Positions 17,481 to 30,436 of a stretch of 64,000 nt of DNA are shown here, one piece after another. Where the stretch lies: the NCBI RefSeq assembly GCF_024399475.1, contig NZ_CP101620.1:1345608-1409607 (forward strand), written 5' to 3'. The stretch is from Allocoprobacillus halotolerans (GTDB lineage Bacteria > Bacillota_I > Bacilli_A > Erysipelotrichales > Coprobacillaceae). The position numbers were made by a program, and so were the translations under genes. Every line of letters starts with the position of its first letter. Positions within the stretch are counted from its first letter, which is position 1. Below the pieces are notes generated by a model that was not told the origin of the DNA, searched no databases, and was given only the letters and a program-made list of their open reading frames with translations.

Positions 17481-18821
17481 ATGGACAAGATGCAAGCAAC
17501 GATGGAAAAATATTTCGTTCCATTTGCTGCCAAAATCAATGGTCAGCGCCATGTAGCTGCGGTTCGTGATGCGTTTACGTTATCATTCCCACTTACAATG
17601 GCTGGGTCAATGGTTTTATTGATTAATTATGTTTTCTTAGATCCAAGTGGATTTATTGCGAGTTTACTTCATTTAGGAGATTTGATTCCAAATCTAGCTG
17701 ATTATCAAGCTATTTTAAATTCAGTTATTAATGGGACAACAAATATCCTAGCAGTTTTAATTGCTTTTTTAACAGCTTATCAGTTAGCTGAAGAAATGGA
17801 TGGAGATAAAGTTTTATGTGGTGTCACTTCTTTATCTGCATACTTCATTTTATATCCTGCTGCCAGAACTTTTGAAGATGGTTCAGGTACAGGTTTAACA
17901 ACAACTTATTTAGGAGCACAAGGTTTATTCGTTGCTTTATTTGTTGGTTTATTTGTGGCAGAAGTTTTAACACGTTTAGGACGTAATTCTAAATTAAGAA
18001 TTTCTATGCCGGCAATGGTACCACCTGCTGTTTCAAAATCATTTAACTTATTAATTCCAATTATGATTGTTCTTGGATTAACAGGTTTAATTAACTTTAT
18101 CTTTAGTAATATTACATCTGATGGTATTCAAGTGTTAATTTACAATGTCATTCAAGCACCGTTAACATCTTTAGGAAGTTCAATGGGTACTATCTTAACA
18201 TTTGTTGTGGTACAACAATTCTTATGGGTATTAGGTATTCATGGTCCAAATACATTAAGTGCATTACGTTCAGTGATCTTTACTGAACAACAAAATATGA
18301 ACTTGGCTTATGTGGCAGCTAACGGAACTGCATGGGGTGCTCCTTATCCTGTCAACTGGGGTTCAATCAACGATGCATTTGGTAATACAGGTGGTTCAGG
18401 AGCGACTTTAGGTTTGATTATCGCGATGTTTATTGCAGGACGTAAAAACAAAGCACAATATCAAATTGCTAAAATGTCATTGGCACCAGGATTGTTCAAT
18501 ATCAATGAACCAATTATCTTTGGGTTCCCATTAGTTATGAACCCAATGTATGTTGTGCCATTTATATTGGCACCAGTTGTATGTAATATCTTTGGTTGGT
18601 TCTGTGTTGAAGTCATTAAAATTATTCCACCAGTTGCTTATAGTGTAGCTTGGACAACACCAGGTTTCTTGATCCCATTCTTAGGTTCAGGAGCGAATAA
18701 TGTCATGGCATTAGTGATTGGTTTTGTCTGTGTAGCTATTAGTACAGTGATTTATTTACCATTTGTTATCGCAAGTACAAGAGCAGCCATCAAAGCTGAA
18801 CAAGCAGGCGAAGGTGAATAG
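17481..18821 (+). CDS. PTS EIIC, lactose/cellobiose family
   Basis: The 446-residue membrane protein is a paralogue of the EIIC at 7.2 kb, with FLWVLGIHGPNTLSALR, FNINEPIIFGFPLVMNP and VAWTTPGFLIPF. The start at 17481 is set by AAGGGAGG seven bases upstream; the frame extends further 5' but has no ribosome site there. No EIIA or EIIB is adjacent. It is followed within two bases by the GH1 gene, so import and hydrolysis of a beta-glucoside are coupled. The leader contains a 12-bp palindrome GAAACCGGTTTC at 17430-17441 that may be an operator. Confidence 0.9.
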   Translation: MDKMQATMEKYFVPFAAKINGQRHVAAVRDAFTLSFPLTMAGSMVLLINYVFLDPSGFIASLLHLGDLIPNLADYQAILNSVINGTTNILAVLIAFLTAYQLAEEMDGDKVLCGVTSLSAYFILYPAARTFEDGSGTGLTTTYLGAQGLFVALFVGLFVAEVLTRLGRNSKLRISMPAMVPPAVSKSFNLLIPIMIVLGLTGLINFIFSNITSDGIQVLIYNVIQAPLTSLGSSMGTILTFVVVQQFLWVLGIHGPNTLSALRSVIFTEQQNMNLAYVAANGTAWGAPYPVNWGSINDAFGNTGGSGATLGLIIAMFIAGRKNKAQYQIAKMSLAPGLFNINEPIIFGFPLVMNPMYVVPFILAPVVCNIFGWFCVEVIKIIPPVAYSVAWTTPGFLIPFLGSGANNVMALVIGFVCVAISTVIYLPFVIASTRAAIKAEQAGEGE

Positions 18822-18823
18822 TT

Positions 18824-20240
<1,417 letters not shown>

Positions 20241-20241
<1 letters not shown>

Positions 20242-21116
20242 TGAAATATCTTGTTTTGGATGTGGGTGGCAGTTCTATTAAATATGCTTTGATGAATGAA
20301 CAGGCTCATATTGAAGAACGTGGTTCAATACCAACACCACAAGATACCTTAGAACATTTTATTGAAACAATAGGACAGCTCTATGATCGCTATCAAGATT
20401 GTATTGAAGGAATAGCTATTTCTATGCCAGGTATCTTAGATCCTCAAAGTGGTTATTGTTTTACCGGTGGTGTGTTGTCTTATATTCGTGAGATTCCAAT
20501 GAAAGAAAAACTCCAACAACGTTGTCCTTGTCCTATTACAATTGGTAATGATGCCAAATGTGCAGGAGCAGCTGAACTTGGTTTTGGAAATTTAAAGGGC
20601 ATTGAAGAGGGTGTTGTCATTGTTTTAGGAACAGCTATTGGAGGTTGTGTCATATCACAAGGTGAGGTACAATATGGAAAGCATTTCTTTGGTGGAGAAT
20701 TTTCAATGATTTTCTCTCAAGGAATAGAAGGTGAAGATTTTTGGTGGGCAACCAATGGTATTCTTGGTTTGTTAAAATGTGTGCAAAAGTGTCTTGGTAC
20801 AGATCAAGAATATAATGGTGTGCAAATCTTTGAAATGGCCAATCAAGGTCATTCAAAAGTTCAAGAAGCCATTAAAGATTTTGTAAGAATCTTAGTGAAA
20901 CGCATTTATAGTTTACAATGTGTTTTAGATCCTGAAAAATTTGTTATTGGTGGTGGTATTAGTGCTCAACCTATTCTCTTTGAATATATTGAAGAAATTA
21001 ATAATGAAATATTTGAAAACAATGACTATTATGTCAAACCAGTCATTGAACCATGTTATTATCGTAATGATGCTAATTTAGTAGGTGCATTATATCAGTT
21101 TTTAAATCAAGAATAA
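20241..21116 (+). CDS. ROK-family sugar kinase
   Basis: The 291-residue protein has the ROK ATP-binding start VLDVGGSSIKYALM, the GNDAKCAGAAELGFG segment and VIVLGTAIGGCV. The usual ROK zinc-binding CXCGXXGCXE is not obvious. It probably phosphorylates glucose or a glucoside released by the upstream phospho-glucosidase. The ATG overlaps the GH1 stop as TAATG, so translation is coupled. Confidence 0.87.
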
Positions 21117-21139
21117 GGAAGGAAAGGAATAGATGTCAA

Positions 21140-21778
21140 ATGAAAAACTTTTTTAATCAATTAAGAAATGAATCTAAAAATTCAACGAGTTATATCAAAA
21201 GATTTATCGCATACGCTATTGATTGGTATTTAGGAGGTGCATTAGCATCTATTCCTCTTATCCTTCTTTATATGTCTTTACATGAAGATGCCTCATACAT
21301 ACCACAAGTGATTACTATTTTTGAGGGCTCTTATCAGTTGATTGCAGGGTGCTTATCTTTTTCAGTGAGTTTACTCTATTATATTGGTATTCCACTTTAT
21401 ACAAAAGGTCAAACTTTAGGTAAGAAATTCTTAGGCTTAAAAATCGTTGGTGATCACTATGATGATATAACTGTTAAACAACTTCTTATAAGACAAGGAA
21501 TTATGATTTTATTGGTTGAAGGAAGTATTTACACTGCAAGTAATATGTTACATCAAATGATTAATGTTGTGACAGGATTTAACTTTGCTTCATTGTATGC
21601 TTATATTGGTATAGTTATTAGTTTAATTTCTGTGATTTGTGTGTTTGTTTTTCAATCTAAGAAATCTTTACATGATATTGTCGCAAAAACTTTAGTGGTT
21701 GATATCAAATCACCACAATATGCATATGAAGTGAAGAAGAATAAAAAAATACGTAAAAAACAATTGAAACTTTCTTAA
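21140..21778 (+). CDS. RDD-family membrane protein
   Basis: The 212-residue protein has the RDD signature YIKRFIAYAIDWYLGG near the N-terminus, a KGQTLGKKFLGLKIV segment, and about four membrane segments with a basic C-terminal tail. RDD proteins are poorly defined, with some implicated in ion or solute transport. It follows the ROK kinase by 23 bases and appears to be the last gene of the operon before a terminator. Confidence 0.82.
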   Translation: MKNFFNQLRNESKNSTSYIKRFIAYAIDWYLGGALASIPLILLYMSLHEDASYIPQVITIFEGSYQLIAGCLSFSVSLLYYIGIPLYTKGQTLGKKFLGLKIVGDHYDDITVKQLLIRQGIMILLVEGSIYTASNMLHQMINVVTGFNFASLYAYIGIVISLISVICVFVFQSKKSLHDIVAKTLVVDIKSPQYAYEVKKNKKIRKKQLKLS

Positions 21779-21788
21779 AACTTATTTA

Positions 21789-21814
21789 AACTGAACTTAA
21801 GGGTTCAGTTTTTT
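21789..21814 (+). terminator. Terminator of the GH1/ROK/RDD operon
   Basis: AACTGAAC and GTTCAGTT form an 8-bp stem with a six-base loop, followed by TTTTC. Confidence 0.8.
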
Positions 21815-21833
21815 CTTTATAAGGGGTGATTTG

Positions 21834-22558
21834 ATGATTACAATTGAAAAATTGAATACACTCAATGATTTAGAAATGGCGATTTATCATTATGTTGAAG
21901 CTCATCGTGATGAGGTTGTGAGAATGAAATTAAAGGATGTAGCAGATGTGATTCATGTCTCACCATCCATGGTCACACGTACAGCCCAAAAGATTGGTTT
22001 TGATGGTTTTGTAGAGTGGAAAACAGCTATTAAAATGGAAAATAAAAATCATTTACATCATAAAGAAAATAAATTAAATTATATTTTAGATTATTTTCAA
22101 AAAGTAGATAATAAAGAATTTGATGAAACAATAAATCAGGCTGTGCAAATGATTGTCAAAAGTCAAGAAGTTTTATTTTTGGTATAGGCATTTCAGGAGC
22201 CATTGCTAAGTTTGCCAGTTACTTATTTAATCGTAAGGGAAAAAGAAGTGCAGTTTGTGATGATTTTAGTATGCGTACGAATATTTATGATAAAAATGAT
22301 TGTGCCATTGTTTTAACGGTATCAGGAGAAACAGATAAGATTATAGAACGTATTATTGCGTTGAAAAATGATGGTATTCGTGTAATCGTGATTGCTAATA
22401 GTGCGTCTTCATCTGCAGCTAAAATGGCTGATTTAGCTATTTGTTATTATGTGCCAAGTGATCGTAATCAATATTTTTATAGTTCAGCGACACAAGTTCC
22501 TGTTATTTATATACTAGAAACATTAGCTGATTCATTGATAGAATATGGAATTGAATAA
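21834..22558 (+). pseudogene. MurR/RpiR-family regulator, frameshifted
   Basis: Two frames join into one RpiR protein of about 241 residues: HTH (IHVSPSMVTRTAQKIGFDGFVEWK) then SIS (ISGAIAKFASYLFN, AIVLTVSGETDKI). The break is at the T-run 22176-22180, where five T are present and six give SQEVLFFGIGISGA. Start at 21834 is set by AAGGGGTGA. It lies downstream of the beta-glucoside operon and is probably functional if the run is misread. Confidence 0.8.
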
Positions 22559-22572
22559 ATAATAAAAAATGA

Positions 22573-24271
<1,699 letters not shown>

Positions 24272-24315
24272 GGCTGTAAGGAATAACTTTTAAAGTTATT
24301 TCCTACAGCTTTTCA
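24272..24315. terminator. Bidirectional terminator between pyrG and the nitroreductase gene
   Basis: GGCTGTAAGGAATAACTTT pairs with AAAGTTATTTCCTACAGC with one bulge, and is followed by TTTTC on the plus strand. It separates convergent genes. Confidence 0.75.
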
Positions 24316-24316
24316 C

Positions 24317-24871
24317 TTACAATTGCGCATCAATATAAGAAATATTATCAGCTTCTTTATGGCGTTTCTCAAATGAATCATCAATATTTCCTAATAAAAC
24401 CATGACAAGGGGTGTGTAACCATCAGGTAAATGCAACATTTGAAGAATAGATTCTTGGCTAAAAGCCATAATAGGTCCCATGGCAAATCTTGAACCTATT
24501 CCTAGTTCAGTAGCCGCTAATAACATATTTTGGGCTGCACATGAAACATTTGCCATATTAAATCCATTTTCATCATTGCCTCCAAGTGCTGATAAAACAA
24601 CAACAGTAGGTGCATTTCTGGTAGCATTATACCCTGGCTGATTTGCCATCGCTTTAGCAAATTCATTTCCAGAATTTTTCATCATTTCTAAAGTGACAAT
24701 ATTGATTTTATTTATCATTTCTTTGTCATTGATGACTGTAAAATGAATTTTTCCAAAAATTGGTGCATAGAGTCCAGCTTCAACAATTGTTTGCATATCA
24801 TTTGTAGAAATCGGTGTGGATAAAAAAGTTTCTGGACTTTTTCTTTTTTGAATTGTGTCTAATGTTTTCAT
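24317..24871 (-). CDS. Nitroreductase-family protein
   Basis: The 184-residue flavoprotein starts with RKSPETFLSTPISTNDMQTIVEAGLYAP, the typical NAD(P)H/FMN nitroreductase N-terminus, and has SCAAQNMLLAATELGIGSRFAMGP in the middle. It is divergent from an HxlR regulator gene, a common arrangement in which the regulator controls the reductase in response to redox or electrophile stress. AGAGAGG precedes the ATG. Confidence 0.88.
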   Translation of the reverse strand: MKTLDTIQKRKSPETFLSTPISTNDMQTIVEAGLYAPIFGKIHFTVINDKEMINKINIVTLEMMKNSGNEFAKAMANQPGYNATRNAPTVVVLSALGGNDENGFNMANVSCAAQNMLLAATELGIGSRFAMGPIMAFSQESILQMLHLPDGYTPLVMVLLGNIDDSFEKRHKEADNISYIDAQL

Positions 24872-24978
24872 ATAAAAACCTCTCTTTCTTTACTTATTTG
24901 GTTTGACGTAGTAATATTAGCTTATCAATAAAATAAATACAAGTACTGAAATTTTTCTTAGTGTAAAGGAGGCTTATT

Positions 24979-25296
24979 ATGAAAGATTGTCCAGTCAAAT
25001 ATGCATTAACAGTTTTATCAGGAAAATGGAAATTATATATCATTTATGTATTATCCCAAGAAAAGACTATTCGCTTTAATGAACTTCAAAGAAAAGTTGG
25101 AGATATTTCAGCTATTATGCTTTCAAAAAATTTACAAGAACTTGAAAAAGATGGTATTGTTATGAGAAAGCAATTTGAGGAAATTCCACCACATGTTGAA
25201 TACTCATTATCCAAGTTAGGTCAAAACTTAACACCTGCTTTAGAGTCATTAGGAAAGTGGGGAACGGAAGTTTATCTTCATCAAACACAGCAATAA
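24979..25296 (+). CDS. HxlR-family transcriptional regulator
   Basis: The 105-residue winged-helix protein has the HxlR features: an N-terminal CPVKYALTVLSGKWKLYIIYVL with the conserved Cys4, FNELQRKVGDISAIMLSKNLQELEKDG, and a C-terminal helix for dimerisation. It is divergent from the nitroreductase gene and likely its regulator. AAAGGAGG precedes the ATG. Confidence 0.9.
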   Translation: MKDCPVKYALTVLSGKWKLYIIYVLSQEKTIRFNELQRKVGDISAIMLSKNLQELEKDGIVMRKQFEEIPPHVEYSLSKLGQNLTPALESLGKWGTEVYLHQTQQ

Positions 25297-25366
25297 ATAT
25301 GTTTTTATTGATTTGATTATGGAATGTTGAAAGAAATATGATAAAATAGTCCTAGGGGGCTTAGAT

Positions 25367-26113
25367 ATGGCTATACATTTGATATATTTTAGTGGAACAG
25401 GAAGTACACAAAAAGTTGTTCGATTTATAGGTGAACAATGGGAAGAACCTTTATTAGAATATGATTTATCAAAACGAGATTTTTCATCGCATGAATTTCA
25501 ACAGGATGAATTATGTATTGTCGGTGTTCCTTCTTTTGGTGGAAGAGTACCAACAATTGCAATTCAAAGACTACAATTATTAAAAGGACATCAAACGCCA
25601 GTTATTCTTGTGGTGACATATGGTAATAGACATTATGATGATACATTTCTTGAATTAAAAGATACACTTGAATCATTAGATTTTGTATGTGTTGGGGCAA
25701 TGGCTGTGGTTTGTGAACATTCTATTGTGCACGAATATGCGAAAGGTAGACCCAATCAACAAGATTATCAACAGATTCAAGAACTTGTTAATCAACTCCA
25801 AAATAATCTCCATCCTATTGATGTTCCTGGCCATAAACCATATAAAGAATTTAAAGGTGGTTTGAAACCAACAGTGACTTCTCAGTGTACAAAATGTGGA
25901 ATATGTGCTAAACTTTGTCCAGTGGGAGCTATTGATCTTTTGCATTTAGATTCAACAGATGAAAACTGTATTTCATGTATGCGTTGTGTATCTGTTTGTC
26001 CATCACAGGGTCGTATCTGTGATCCACAAATCGTAGAAGCAACACGTATCAAATTGCAAAAGATTTGTACAATTGATAAACCAAATGAATTGATAGGAGG
26101 GTCAACATGTTAA
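25367..26113 (+). CDS. EFR1-type ferredoxin (flavodoxin-like plus 2[4Fe-4S])
   Basis: The 248-residue protein has an N-terminal flavodoxin-like domain (YFSGTGSTQKVVRFIG) and a C-terminal ferredoxin with two CxxCxxCxxxCP clusters: CTKCGICAKLCPVGAI and CISCMRCVSVCPSQG. This is the architecture of EFR1-family electron carriers in anaerobes. The last seven bases overlap the next gene. Confidence 0.88.
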   Translation: MAIHLIYFSGTGSTQKVVRFIGEQWEEPLLEYDLSKRDFSSHEFQQDELCIVGVPSFGGRVPTIAIQRLQLLKGHQTPVILVVTYGNRHYDDTFLELKDTLESLDFVCVGAMAVVCEHSIVHEYAKGRPNQQDYQQIQELVNQLQNNLHPIDVPGHKPYKEFKGGLKPTVTSQCTKCGICAKLCPVGAIDLLHLDSTDENCISCMRCVSVCPSQGRICDPQIVEATRIKLQKICTIDKPNELIGGSTC

Positions 26114-26760
26114 AGGCGATATTTATTGATCATATGGGAACATTGGTATATGAACAAAGTGAATGGTTAACAAAATTAATGGATGTATGTGTTGAAAATT
26201 CCAAAGAGAAAGATGCTCAAAAGATTGGGGAATTATGGTATCAAAAACATGATGAATTGATTGCTCAATATAATGGAGAAAATTATAAAAAAGAATATGA
26301 TATAGCTTTAGAAGCATTTGAAAAGATTAAAGATGAAATAGGATTAGAAGGAGATAGTCGTCAATATTGTGACTTGCTTGTTCAACATTGGATTCATACA
26401 CCTGCTTATGATGATTCTTATGATTTCTTTGAACAATGTCCTTTACCTATTTATATTATTACAAATAATGATTTGACTTATGTTGAAGAAAGTATGAAAA
26501 ACTTAGAACTTGAACCAAAAGCTATTATATCAAGTGAAACCACACATTATTATAAACCAGCGAAAGAAATGTTTGAAAAAGCATTAGAAATCACAAAATT
26601 GAAAGCTGATGAAGCTGTTTATATTGGTGATAGTTATAATAAAGATATGCAATCAGCGAAAAGTGTTGGTATGAGAGCTTTCTTAATTGGACATAAGGAT
26701 ATAGATGATCCTGAAATTACATGTATTGATACATTATTAGATGTATTTGAATATTTATAG
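26107..26760 (+). CDS. HAD-superfamily hydrolase
   Basis: The 217-residue protein starts FIDHMGTLVYEQS, a HAD motif I variant in which the second Asp is replaced by His-Met (DHMGT rather than DxDGT), and has motif II IYIITNNDLTYVE, a lysine in HYYKPAKEMFEKAL and motif IV VYIGDSYNKDMQSAKSVGM. The overall fold is that of phosphoglycolate-phosphatase-like HAD enzymes. It is translationally coupled to the ferredoxin gene. Confidence 0.8.
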   Translation: MLKAIFIDHMGTLVYEQSEWLTKLMDVCVENSKEKDAQKIGELWYQKHDELIAQYNGENYKKEYDIALEAFEKIKDEIGLEGDSRQYCDLLVQHWIHTPAYDDSYDFFEQCPLPIYIITNNDLTYVEESMKNLELEPKAIISSETTHYYKPAKEMFEKALEITKLKADEAVYIGDSYNKDMQSAKSVGMRAFLIGHKDIDDPEITCIDTLLDVFEYL

Positions 26761-26782
26761 TCCTTCAAAAAGGACTATTTTT
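26757..26782 (+). terminator. Terminator after the HAD hydrolase gene
   Basis: AGTCCTT-CAAA-AAGGACT hairpin followed by ATTTTT. Confidence 0.75.
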
Positions 26783-26908
26783 AATGAGCCTCATATTTTA
26801 TAAATATCACTTTCATTCATTCAAAGGTTACCAAGACAAAGATTGAAAATAGTACTTATACACATTGAAAGATTGCTGAATACTTCAATAAGAACTGAGT
26901 TTTATAGA

Positions 26909-27550
26909 TTAATCTAAACAAGATTGATCTTTTCTTTTAGCTGTTTGAATCCAAAAATTTAACATATTAATGGATGTTATAATGAGTTCATTGCCTTCGG
27001 TTTCATTATAATCATTTTGATAATTCCAACGACTATAATAATAATCTGCAATACTTGTAAGAGAAGTAACAGCTAAATCAATGAATTTATCATCCATTTG
27101 AAGATGAAGTTTTTGGAAAATGTCTTCAAGCAATTTCTTTCTTCCTATGCATTCACATTCATGGCGATAATTATTAGGATTATTTTTATCATGACAATGA
27201 ATAAACATATGATACCCAATGATAGGTGGATATTGTTTTAACCATAATTGAACTCTTTTACTTAATAATTCTTCAGATCCCTCTACAACATGCAATAATA
27301 AGGGATTTCCTAAACAAATATCTTTATAAATGCTATCTGTATATAAAAAATCTTTGATATTTTCAGATTCGATTTCATTGGTCATATAGGTTGCTAAATC
27401 ATATTTATCTTGAAAATGATAATAAAAGGCTTTTTTACTTAAACCACATTCTTGACATATTTCATAAACACGAATTTGATCTAATTTCTTTGTTTGAAGT
27501 AAAGACATAAGTGACTGAGATAATAATGTTTTTGTATCCTTAATTTCCAT
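26909..27550 (-). CDS. TetR/AcrR-family transcriptional regulator
   Basis: The 213-residue protein has an N-terminal TetR HTH (LDQIRVYEICQECGLSKKAFYYHFQDKYDL) and a long ligand-binding helical domain. It is divergent from the two short-chain dehydrogenase genes at 27.7-29.4 kb, whose promoter it may repress. The ATG at 27550 is preferred over the GTG at 27559 because AGAGGTG is six to seven bases upstream. Confidence 0.85.
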   Translation of the reverse strand: MEIKDTKTLLSQSLMSLLQTKKLDQIRVYEICQECGLSKKAFYYHFQDKYDLATYMTNEIESENIKDFLYTDSIYKDICLGNPLLLHVVEGSEELLSKRVQLWLKQYPPIIGYHMFIHCHDKNNPNNYRHECECIGRKKLLEDIFQKLHLQMDDKFIDLAVTSLTSIADYYYSRWNYQNDYNETEGNELIITSINMLNFWIQTAKRKDQSCLD

Positions 27551-27690
27551 TTTTAACACCTCTTTGAAATTATCTTATCACTATCAAAAGATAAAGACAA
27601 TGAGGGTTACGATTTTATAAAGTGTCCCTATGAGTAAAAAAATAAATTTGATATATTAAAATGAGAAGAAATCACAAGGAGGAATTTCAG

Positions 27691-28566
27691 ATGGGACAAT
27701 TATTAAAAGGAAAAGCAGCTGTTGTGACTGGAGCAGGTGGAGATTGTGGAATTGGTCGTGCCATTGCATTGGCATTTGCTAGTGAAGGTGCAAGTGTTGT
27801 TGTGAATGATTTTGCACAATATGAAGATGGGACAAAGATGGCTGATACTGTTGTTCAACAAATTGTTGAAAATGGTGGTCAGGCGGTAGCAAATTATGAT
27901 AGTGTAGCAACTATGGAAGGTGGAAAAAATATTATTCAGACATGTATTGATCATTTTGGAAAAATTGATATTCTTGTGAATACTGCAGGAAATCATATTG
28001 GTGGATTGATTGAAGAAGCAACGGAGGAACAGCTTGATTCTTTGTATCAAGTGCATATGAAAGGACATTTTGCTTGTACCCAAGCAGCCGTTAAGGAAAT
28101 GAGAAAACAAGGAAATGGTGGAAGTATTATTAACTTTTCTTCACCTAGTGCTTTTGGTGGTGAAGGCGCACAAGGTTGGCAATTATTATATGGTTCTATC
28201 AAAGCAGCAATCTTAGGATTTACACAACATTTATCAGTTGGATTGGCTAATGATCACATTCGTGTGAATGCAATTATGCCTGCAGCTATTTCCAAATTAA
28301 ATACCTCAGCAACACAATTTGTAGATATGGGAGATGGTTTACCATATACAGATGGTTATCAAAGTGCTGAACATATTAGTGATGTTGTTCTGTATTTAGC
28401 GAGTGATACCTCTCAACATATTACTGGAAAATATTTATATATTCGTTCATCAGATATTTGTTCCTTTGCAAGATCTTGCAGTATTATTGATAGCCAACAT
28501 AAATTTTTTAGAAAAGCCAATGGTGAACATTGGACTCAAGAAGAATTGGCAAAGTTGCCTTTATAA
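27691..28566 (+). CDS. Short-chain dehydrogenase/reductase (SDR)
   Basis: The 291-residue SDR has the nucleotide-binding motif TGAGGDCGIGRAIALAFASEG, the NTAG motif VNTAGNHIGG, the catalytic serine region INFSSPSAFGG and YGSIKA (YxxxK). It ends with ANGEHWTQEELAKLPL, as in 3-oxoacyl-ACP-reductase-like proteins of anaerobes. The substrate is not assigned. Start at 27691 follows AAGGAGG; the earlier in-frame ATG at 27661 lacks a ribosome site. Confidence 0.85.
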   Translation: MGQLLKGKAAVVTGAGGDCGIGRAIALAFASEGASVVVNDFAQYEDGTKMADTVVQQIVENGGQAVANYDSVATMEGGKNIIQTCIDHFGKIDILVNTAGNHIGGLIEEATEEQLDSLYQVHMKGHFACTQAAVKEMRKQGNGGSIINFSSPSAFGGEGAQGWQLLYGSIKAAILGFTQHLSVGLANDHIRVNAIMPAAISKLNTSATQFVDMGDGLPYTDGYQSAEHISDVVLYLASDTSQHITGKYLYIRSSDICSFARSCSIIDSQHKFFRKANGEHWTQEELAKLPL

Positions 28567-28570
28567 GCTT

Positions 28571-29410
28571 ATGAATCAAGAAACAAAAGTTTGGCTCATT
28601 ACAGGGGCAAGTAAAGGAATAGGGAAAGCCATCCTTCAATGTGCTTTAAAAAATGGTGACTGTGTTGTAGCAACAGTAAGAGATGTAAAAGCTATTGAAG
28701 TTTCAGAAGAATTATTGGATAGATTGATGGTTTTTAAGTTAGATGTTTCATGGCTAAATCAAAAGATTTATGAAGAAATGGTAGCAAAAGCAATAGAGAA
28801 ATTTGGAAAGATTGATATTCTTGTAAATAATGCAGGATTTGCAGTTATTACAAATTTTGAAGAAACAAGTGAAGAAATGATTAAACAAATATTTGAAGTG
28901 AATTTATTTGGAATGATGAGAGTAACACGTGCTGTTTTACCCGTAATGCGAAAACAACAAAAAGAGCATATTATTAATATAGCTTCAGCAGCTGGATATG
29001 GTGTTGGACCAGTTGTCTATCATACGTCAAAGTTTGCTGTCACAGGTTTTTCAACTTCTTTAGCATTTGAAGTTGAACCCTTTGGCATAAAAGTGACAAA
29101 TGTAGCACATGGTTTGTTTAGAACTGGTTTTTATGATCAAGGAGTTTGGAAAACAGAGGTTGATCAACATGTTTGTGATTATGATGTAATCAGATAGCAA
29201 ACTGAATTTGTAGAAAATGCTCGTCAACATCAACAAATGGGTGATCCAGATAAATTAGCTGCATTGTTGTTAAAAGTTGTTAATAGTTCATGCTCACCAT
29301 TACATTTGCCTGTTGGTGAGGATGCAGTTGAAACAATGGAACAATATTGTCAAAAGATAAATGCTGATATTGATTTATGGAAGGAAAAGGCTAAAAAAAC
29401 AAGTTATTGA
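28571..29410 (+). pseudogene. Short-chain dehydrogenase with an in-frame TAG stop
   Basis: From the ATG at 28571 the frame reads MNQETKVWLITGASKGIGKA with NNAG and YHTSK motifs typical of classical SDRs. A TAG at 29195-29197 interrupts it after 208 codons, but the same frame continues for about 70 further residues (QTEFVENARQHQQMGDPDKL) to a TGA at 29408-29410, giving 279 residues in all. Unlike the frameshifts elsewhere in the window, this break is a simple in-frame nonsense codon. It lies four bases after the first SDR and was probably cotranscribed with it. Confidence 0.75.
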
Positions 29411-29539
29411 TTTGATAAAAATTTTCTTGAAAAGATAGTCATTTTAAAAAGTTATGATACGTTTTTTTCATCTTGTGTTTGTTTTCTTGTGTCACTATAA
29501 AAAAATGATAAAATAAAATCATATGAGGAGGAAAATGAT

Positions 29540-30388
29540 ATGACAATAAAAGTGATTATTATGGATGTAGATGGGACACTCACAAATAGTCAAAAAGTAG
29601 TGACACCAGAAACAAAAGAAGCATTATTAAAAGCACAAGATGCAGGAGCAATCTTAATTTTAGCATCTGGTAGACCAACATCTGGTTTAAGAGATTTATC
29701 AAAAGAATTACAAATGGATAAACATAATGGATTATTGGTTTGTTATAATGGAGCTAAAGTTGTGGACTGCCAAAGCGAAGAAGTTTTATTCAATCAAGCT
29801 TTAAGCATTGAAGAAGCCAAAGCTGTTTTAGAACATATGAAAAAATTTGATCGTGTTCGTCCAATGATTGATCATGGTGAATATATGTATGTCACAAATG
29901 TCTATGATAACATCATTCAATTTAATGGTGGACCATTTAATGTTATGGAATATGAATCTCGTGGTGGAAAATATAAATTATGTGAAGTGGATGATTTAGC
30001 TGCTTTTGTTGATTTTCCATTAAACAAAATTTTAACAACATCTGACCCTGAATATTTACAGGAACACTACAAAGAGATGCAAGCACCATTTATTGATACA
30101 TTAAGCTGTATGTTTACAGGACCTTTCTATTTTGAATTTACAGCAAAGGGTATTGATAAAGCCAAAGCTTTAGATATTGTTTTAAAACCAATGGGTTATA
30201 AACAAGAAGAAATGATGGCTTTTGGAGATGGGCATAATGATACTTCAATGGTCAAATATGCAGGTATCGGTGTGGCTATGGCTAATGCTGTGGAAGATTT
30301 AAAAGCGATTGCGGATGATGTGACTTTATCTAATGATGAAGATGGTATTGCAAAATCTATTTACAAATATATGCCAGAAATAAAATAA
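29540..30388 (+). CDS. Cof-type HAD-superfamily phosphatase
   Basis: The 282-residue protein has motif I IIMDVDGTLTNSQK, a large C2B cap, and motif IV AFGDGHNDTSMVKYAGIGVAMANA, characteristic of Cof-type HAD phosphatases such as YidA, which hydrolyse sugar or nucleotide-related phosphates. GAGGAGG precedes the ATG. It is about 46% identical by eye to the Cof protein at 47.2 kb. Confidence 0.9.
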   Translation: MTIKVIIMDVDGTLTNSQKVVTPETKEALLKAQDAGAILILASGRPTSGLRDLSKELQMDKHNGLLVCYNGAKVVDCQSEEVLFNQALSIEEAKAVLEHMKKFDRVRPMIDHGEYMYVTNVYDNIIQFNGGPFNVMEYESRGGKYKLCEVDDLAAFVDFPLNKILTTSDPEYLQEHYKEMQAPFIDTLSCMFTGPFYFEFTAKGIDKAKALDIVLKPMGYKQEEMMAFGDGHNDTSMVKYAGIGVAMANAVEDLKAIADDVTLSNDEDGIAKSIYKYMPEIK

Positions 30389-30436
30389 ATTGTATATTCA
30401 TAAAATATTGATTATAATGTTCATGAGGTGAAGCTT

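Noticed and set aside
28403-28570. N-terminal extension of the second SDR
   Set aside because: The open frame overlaps the first SDR out of frame; the conserved start MNQETKVWLITGASKG begins at 28571.
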